Source of the DNA: Christensenella sp034926635
Lineage (GTDB): Bacteria; Bacillota; Clostridia; Christensenellales; Christensenellaceae
DNA length: 64,000 nucleotides
Direction: 5' to 3'
Assembly (NCBI GenBank): GCA_034926635.1
Contig: JAYFQX010000001.1
Coordinates: 186,001 to 250,000 of the forward strand
Position numbers and translations under genes: made by a program. A model generated the notes under the pieces. The model worked only from the letters and a program-made list of their open reading frames with translations. It searched no databases and was not told the DNA's origin. Below, piece after piece: positions 62,217 to 64,000 of this stretch (position 1 is its first letter; every line of letters begins with the position of its first letter).

Positions 62217-63215
62217 TTACCAAATCTTTATAAACTCGTCAAGCAACCAATATTGCCCGTCATATACTGATTTCCAACCGTTTCCATACACAGTTGTCTG
62301 AGTGTCAGTAGCTCTCTCAAATATCATATATTTTTTTATACCCGCATCAATAATGAGTTTCCTGCAAGAATCGGTCATTGTCCTTGCAAGAATGACTATT
62401 GGCTTTCCTTTTGCAATTTGAGCAAGCAGTTTTGGTTGAATATGCTCATCGTTAAACCCATAACCAATGCACAAGTATGAGCCAGCCTCTGTGAAAGAAG
62501 TATCAGCCTCGGCTATAATTGTTCTATACGGTTCCTCGTGCGTACTACTATATTTGTTCTTCCCGGGAGGTACTATCAATGGCTTACATTCTTTGGGAAT
62601 ACTTTTTGACAATGGAAATGAGCGTATTTCTCCTGTTGCATCATTAAACCAATCCAAAGAACCATGAACTTTCCAGATGCTCACTACCCTTTCTCTTGTT
62701 CTAACTCGCCTAGTTTTTGATAAGGAGGAAGGTAGTTCAAATTTTCTTATTAAAGAGCCTTCAAATCCAGTGACCGTGGTTGCGCCTATGCTGTCGGCCG
62801 CATACTCTGCGAGTCGATCATAATTCGTCGTTACTATTACGGCTTTATTTGGTGTCGGAGCAATTACCTTCTCAAATAGAGCCTTTAGTGCAGATGTGAA
62901 AATAGTTGAATAGTTATCAAAGAATTCCCAATCCTTAATATTGACGGTATCCCATGCGATTAGCCTAATCATGTTTACCGTATCCGGTTGCAGGCTGGTA
63001 TTATCTACAGCGTATTCTAATCCAAACGAATCAATTTTAGAACAAAACGATGCATATTCTGGATCTTTTCTAATTAAAGAATCGCTTTTTATACTTTCGG
63101 CAAGTTGTTGCATAGATGGCAATCCATATGACACGGAGGCGCCCGAACCCAGTACGATTACTGGGCTATTTTCTAAAAAGCCTTGCATGATACCTATACA
63201 GCCATTCAGATCCAT
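62217..63215 (-). CDS. SIR2-family NADase of a SIR2-HerA defence pair
   Basis: The Rossmann NAD site starts at VIVLGSGASVSYGLPS (residues 19-34). The catalytic Asn is in VTTNYDRLAEYAADS (Asn131) and the His in KVHGSLDWF (His184), so both active-site residues are present. The C-terminal YLCIGYGFNDEHIQPKLL segment closes the SIR2_2-type fold. In studied systems the protein depletes NAD during infection and causes abortive death. AAGGAGG lies just upstream of the ATG. It is co-directional with the methyltransferase gene to the right, 41 bases away. Confidence 0.9.
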   Translation of the reverse strand: MDLNGCIGIMQGFLENSPVIVLGSGASVSYGLPSMQQLAESIKSDSLIRKDPEYASFCSKIDSFGLEYAVDNTSLQPDTVNMIRLIAWDTVNIKDWEFFDNYSTIFTSALKALFEKVIAPTPNKAVIVTTNYDRLAEYAADSIGATTVTGFEGSLIRKFELPSSLSKTRRVRTRERVVSIWKVHGSLDWFNDATGEIRSFPLSKSIPKECKPLIVPPGKNKYSSTHEEPYRTIIAEADTSFTEAGSYLCIGYGFNDEHIQPKLLAQIAKGKPIVILARTMTDSCRKLIIDAGIKKYMIFERATDTQTTVYGNGWKSVYDGQYWLLDEFIKIW

Positions 63216-63256
63216 GCGCTCCCTCCTTTCAAAAAATCACTAAATCTCAAGTATGA

Positions 63257-64000
63257 TCATCCTCTTCCCAATCGACGCTTTTGTAGCTTTTTCCAAATCG
63301 ACCTACATTGCATGCACCATTGTTTATCTATCCCTAATATATCCTCCAGAATCTCTTGGTCGACTATATCTAATGCTTTTTCGATGTTATCATCATTGCG
63401 GACAATATCATCTATACGTTGAAGCAAAGAATCACGCTTTGAGTCTTCAATTGTTTCAATTTTGGGCAGCATAATATTCCCCATTTCACGAGGCAGAATC
63501 TCTAATACGCCACCGCCATAGCTTCTGCCACAGAGCTCTGTAAATGCAAAAGAGAGGCTGTTGTAATACGAAAGAAGCACGTTCTCTGGCTCCACGCCCG
63601 CATTGAATTTCATGCGATGCATAGTGTCCGTAGATACTGCACCACAATGGTTGAGAACGAATTTAGGATAAAGATTATTTCTTCTGAGGAAGAATGCATC
63701 CGGTATCCAGACTGACGGAACAATATACCAACGATCCCTGATAGAGCATTTGTAACCAACGTTTTCTCCAGAAGCCTCGCCTAATGCGATATACTTTTTA
63801 TGCCCAACAGGATAGTTCTCTATTGGTAAGTCTGGGAAATTTAACAGCCTTGCCCTTTTGCCAGATGCCTTATTCTTTGCCCAGTCCTCATCCGTAAAAA
63901 GAATACCGTGCGCATGTGAGCTTCTGCCAATCAAAGGCAATGTGACATTCTCCAAGTCATATTTATTGCAAACATCTTCCGTTATGGAAAAATAACTGTT
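63257..64000 (-). CDS. C-terminal part of an adenine-specific DNA methyltransferase (5' end outside window)
   Basis: The frame is open to the right edge, so the SAM-binding and NPPY parts are not visible. The 247 residues present resemble the target-recognition end of N6-adenine methyltransferases of the Eco57I/N-6 DNA methylase type, with LENVTLPLIGRSSHAHGILF, then WYIVPSVWIPDAFFLRR, then NSLSFAFTELCGRSYGGGVLE and LEILPREMGNI. The Cys-rich tail CMQCRSIW is unexplained. It probably forms an operon with the SIR2 and HerA genes. Identification rests on the pattern of the C-terminal domain only. Confidence 0.72.
   Translation of the reverse strand, partial: NSYFSITEDVCNKYDLENVTLPLIGRSSHAHGILFTDEDWAKNKASGKRARLLNFPDLPIENYPVGHKKYIALGEASGENVGYKCSIRDRWYIVPSVWIPDAFFLRRNNLYPKFVLNHCGAVSTDTMHRMKFNAGVEPENVLLSYYNSLSFAFTELCGRSYGGGVLEILPREMGNIMLPKIETIEDSKRDSLLQRIDDIVRNDDNIEKALDIVDQEILEDILGIDKQWCMQCRSIWKKLQKRRLGRG

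Noticed and set aside
1..64000. CRISPR arrays, rRNA and tRNA genes
   Set aside because: No regularly spaced repeats or recognisable tRNA or rRNA segments were seen in any intergenic gap on either strand.

Overview
The window looks like a chromosomal segment of a low-GC Gram-positive bacterium of the class Clostridia. The grounds are a Firmicutes-type division and cell wall cluster (mraZ to ftsZ), a CIRCE/HrcA-controlled chaperone operon, a YqfO-type Nif3 protein beside TrmK, rpoD and dnaG, a PgpH-PhoH-YbeY-Era-RecO group, and a PASTA-domain penicillin-binding protein. MurE carries the DNPR motif of meso-diaminopimelate-adding enzymes. I cannot fix the genus from sequence alone. No tRNA, rRNA or CRISPR array was found.

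Bases 1-52,490 are core chromosome, and every gene there is on the minus strand, so transcription runs from high to low coordinates. In that direction the blocks are: purine salvage permease and the purine operon purE-C-F-M-N-H-D (52.5-43.8 kb); hrcA-grpE-dnaK-dnaJ (43.6-38.7 kb); prmA-rsmE-mtaB-hinT (38.6-35.3 kb); rpsU (35.1 kb); phoH-pgpH-ybeY-dgkA/PAP2-era-recO (34.8-28.6 kb); pyruvate phosphate dikinase (28.5-25.8 kb); an acidic membrane protein and a large leucine-rich-repeat surface protein (25.6-22.6 kb); lon-engB-phosphoesterase (22.5-18.9 kb); mraZ-rsmH-ftsL-PBP-murE-mraY-murD-ftsW-ftsQ-ftsA-ftsZ (18.7-5.7 kb); and dnaG-rpoD-trmK-nif3-zinc ribbon protein (5.4 kb to the left edge). 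Regulatory sites legible by eye include a three-repeat MraZ operator, a perfect CIRCE element and several consensus promoters and terminators.

Bases 52.8-55.3 kb hold a plus-strand osmoprotectant ABC transporter (a permease fused to its binding protein, then the ATPase). From 55.3 kb to the right edge the window becomes accessory: a broken ankyrin gene, a SplB-like radical SAM protein, an IS3-family scar, a two-gene module of unknown function (57.6-59.3 kb), a SLOG gene killed by a stop codon, a ribbon-helix-helix regulator, and a SIR2-HerA pair beside a partial DNA methyltransferase. Two related 44-base sequences that contain a guaA-3'-end-like core flank 57.4-60.3 kb and may mark old integration points.

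Two observations stand out. The PBP in the division cluster has lost all three transpeptidase active-site motifs while its FtsW partner keeps its catalytic Asp, which suggests a pseudoenzyme scaffold. The two-gene module (an RxxGNxxAH protein plus a winged-helix-like protein) sits among defence genes and is a candidate undescribed system.
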